NCBI GenBank assembly: GCA_947480015.1
Contig: CANKBS010000004.1
Span: 62,001-126,000, forward strand
Length of the DNA: 64,000 bases
Direction: 5' to 3'
Source of the DNA: Sphingobacteriaceae bacterium
GTDB lineage: Bacteria; Bacteroidota; Bacteroidia; B-17B0; Aurantibacillaceae
Shown here: positions 62,775 to 64,000 of the stretch, one piece after another
Layout: the number at the start of each line of letters is the position of its first letter
Numbering within the stretch: the first letter of the stretch is position 1
Position numbers and translations under genes: made by a program
The notes under the pieces: generated by a model
Told to the model about the DNA's origin: nothing
The model's input: only the letters and a program-made list of their open reading frames with translations
The model's database searches: none

Positions 62775-64000
62775 TTAACCTAAGTCAAATTTAATGCCCT
62801 GCGCTAATGGTAAATTATCGCCCCAGTTAAGCGTGTTTGTTTGGCGACGCATATAAGCTTTCCAGGCATCAGAGCCACTTTCGCGACCACCACCGGTTTC
62901 TTTCTCTCCACCAAAAGCACCGCCAATTTCGGCACCGCTGGTACCAATGTTTACATTGGCAATGCCACAATCGCTTCCTTTTGCACTTAAAAATAATTCC
63001 GCTTCACGCATATTAACAGTCATGATAGCACTTGATAAACCTTGAGGCACATCGTTTTGCAGAGCAATGGCTTCATCTAGCGTCTTGTATTTAATGAGGT
63101 ATAAAATAGGAGCAAAGGTTTCGTGTTGTACAATTTCCATGTCGTTACGAGCCTCGGCAATAGCAGGCTTTACATAACAACCACCCTCGTAACCTTTACC
63201 TTCCAAAACCCCACCTTCTACAATAATTTTTCCGCCTTCGGCGATAATACGTTCTAAAGCGCTTTGGTAATTTTTAACAGCGTCTTTATCAATTAAAGGA
63301 CCCACGTGATTATTTTCATCCAATGGATTTCCGATTTTTAATTGTCCGTAAGCTTTTACCAGTGCATCTTTTACTTTTTGATACACATTTTCATGAATAA
63401 TCAAACGGCGTGTAGAAGTACAACGCTGTCCGGCTGTACCCACTGCGCCAAATACAGCACCCACGATGGTCATATTTAGATCGGCGTTTTCGGTAATGAT
63501 AATGGCGTTGTTGCCGCCTAGTTCTAAAATACTTTTCCCAAAACGTTCAGCTACTTTTACACCAACCAGTTTGCCCATGCGGGTAGAGCCTGTTGCGGAA
63601 ATAAGCGCTACGTTAGTATCAGCGGTCATGTATTCACCAATGCGGTAATCGCCGTTAATGATACTTGAAATGCCTTCAGGCAAATTATTTTCTTTGGCTA
63701 CCTGATTCCAGATGTTCTGGCAGGCGATTGAACATAGAGGCGTTTTTTCGGAAGCTTTCCAAACACACACATCGCCGCAAATAAGGGCTAATGCGGTATT
63801 CCAGGCCCAAACAGCAACCGGAAAATTAAAGGCGGAGATAATTCCGACAATTCCAAGTGGATGCCATTGTTCCATCATACGGTGTTTAGGACGTTCGCTG
63901 TGAAACTGGATACCATATAACATGCGGGCCTGTCCCACTGCGAAATCGCAGATGTCGATCATTTCCTGCACTTCACCTAAACCTTCTTGTAGGGATTTTC
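62775..64000 (-). CDS. amaB: antiquitin-type aldehyde dehydrogenase (ALDH7/AmaB), C-terminal part
   Basis: Cut by the right edge; about 408 C-terminal residues of an expected 510 are present (the GTG at 63971 is internal). The ALDH7 family is clear: [53 protein letters not shown] (catalytic Glu), [17 protein letters not shown] (catalytic Cys), and [20 protein letters not shown] close to the end. The family oxidises alpha-aminoadipate semialdehyde (piperideine-6-carboxylate) in lysine breakdown. Its own terminator is downstream. The rest of the lysine pathway is not in view. Confidence 0.92.
   Translation of the reverse strand, partial: KSLQEGLGEVQEMIDICDFAVGQARMLYGIQFHSERPKHRMMEQWHPLGIVGIISAFNFPVAVWAWNTALALICGDVCVWKASEKTPLCSIACQNIWNQVAKENNLPEGISSIINGDYRIGEYMTADTNVALISATGSTRMGKLVGVKVAERFGKSILELGGNNAIIITENADLNMTIVGAVFGAVGTAGQRCTSTRRLIIHENVYQKVKDALVKAYGQLKIGNPLDENNHVGPLIDKDAVKNYQSALERIIAEGGKIIVEGGVLEGKGYEGGCYVKPAIAEARNDMEIVQHETFAPILYLIKYKTLDEAIALQNDVPQGLSSAIMTVNMREAELFLSAKGSDCGIANVNIGTSGAEIGGAFGGEKETGGGRESGSDAWKAYMRRQTNTLNWGDNLPLAQGIKFDLG

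Overview
The window is ordinary chromosome of a low-GC member of the Bacteroidota, probably uncultured or environmental. The reasons are exported proteins with type IX secretion (T9SS, Por) C-terminal sorting domains, DUF5686/CarboxypepD_reg-like and PafA-type proteins, promoters of the TAnnTTTG type, hardly any Shine-Dalgarno sequences, and several TTG starts. No prophage, insertion sequence, integrase or CRISPR array was seen.

Layout. Positions 1-3554: end of the complex I operon (nuoM, partial, and nuoN) with a GT22-like mannosyltransferase attached. Positions 3558-7149 (minus): a KdnB-like iron alcohol dehydrogenase, a Tat-exported superoxide dismutase, a stand-alone biotin carrier protein and a T9SS cargo protein. 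Positions 7150-12006: DUF5686 outer-membrane protein, lptB, rdgB, rsgA. Positions 12201-24637: central metabolism, with thiolase, gcvT, gcvP and sucA-sucB, interleaved with a MORN-repeat protein, tRNA-Ala, an alpha/beta hydrolase lipoprotein and a SPOR-domain protein. Positions 24688-30596: a 1499-residue exported protein of unknown function followed directly by an exported HExxH protein. Positions 30748-36429: a membrane protein, dusB, a VOC protein, a T9SS cargo protein and kbl. Positions 36595-41774: a LamG surface protein, recA and two tandem collagen-like lipoproteins. Positions 42124-49489: DUF805 and a compact SpoIIM-DUF4129-DUF4350-MoxR-DUF58 operon with a divergent RDD protein. Positions 49622-57762: AsmA protein, PafA phosphatase, FlaA1/CapD-type sugar-nucleotide epimerase/dehydratase, and an operon whose first gene (TPR plus PKD) is cut by one nonsense codon. 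Positions 57791-64000: deoC with an aldehyde dehydrogenase, an acyltransferase, a lipoprotein and an antiquitin-type aldehyde dehydrogenase that runs off the right edge.

Genes that work together: gcvT and gcvP (glycine cleavage), sucA and sucB (2-oxoglutarate dehydrogenase), deoC and its neighbouring aldehyde dehydrogenase (deoxyribose 5-phosphate to acetaldehyde to acetate, inferred), and the MoxR/DUF58 cluster (probably an ATP-driven chaperone system acting on membrane or surface proteins).

The most unusual material is between genes: a probable stand-alone structured RNA (about 32742-32906), a nested inverted-repeat element (33041-33213), a 159-bp tandem array that grows out of the recA terminator (39692-40114), a scrambled tRNA-Ala-like copy behind the real tRNA (15903-15986), two GGGCGCC-type palindromic elements (31280-31400 and 62570-62712), a perfect 33-nt palindrome (14694-14726), and the C-terminal relic of an ice-binding-like (DUF3494) gene (37917-38051). 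No defence island or complete new multi-gene system was evident; the giant protein plus HExxH pair is the best candidate for undescribed protein biology.
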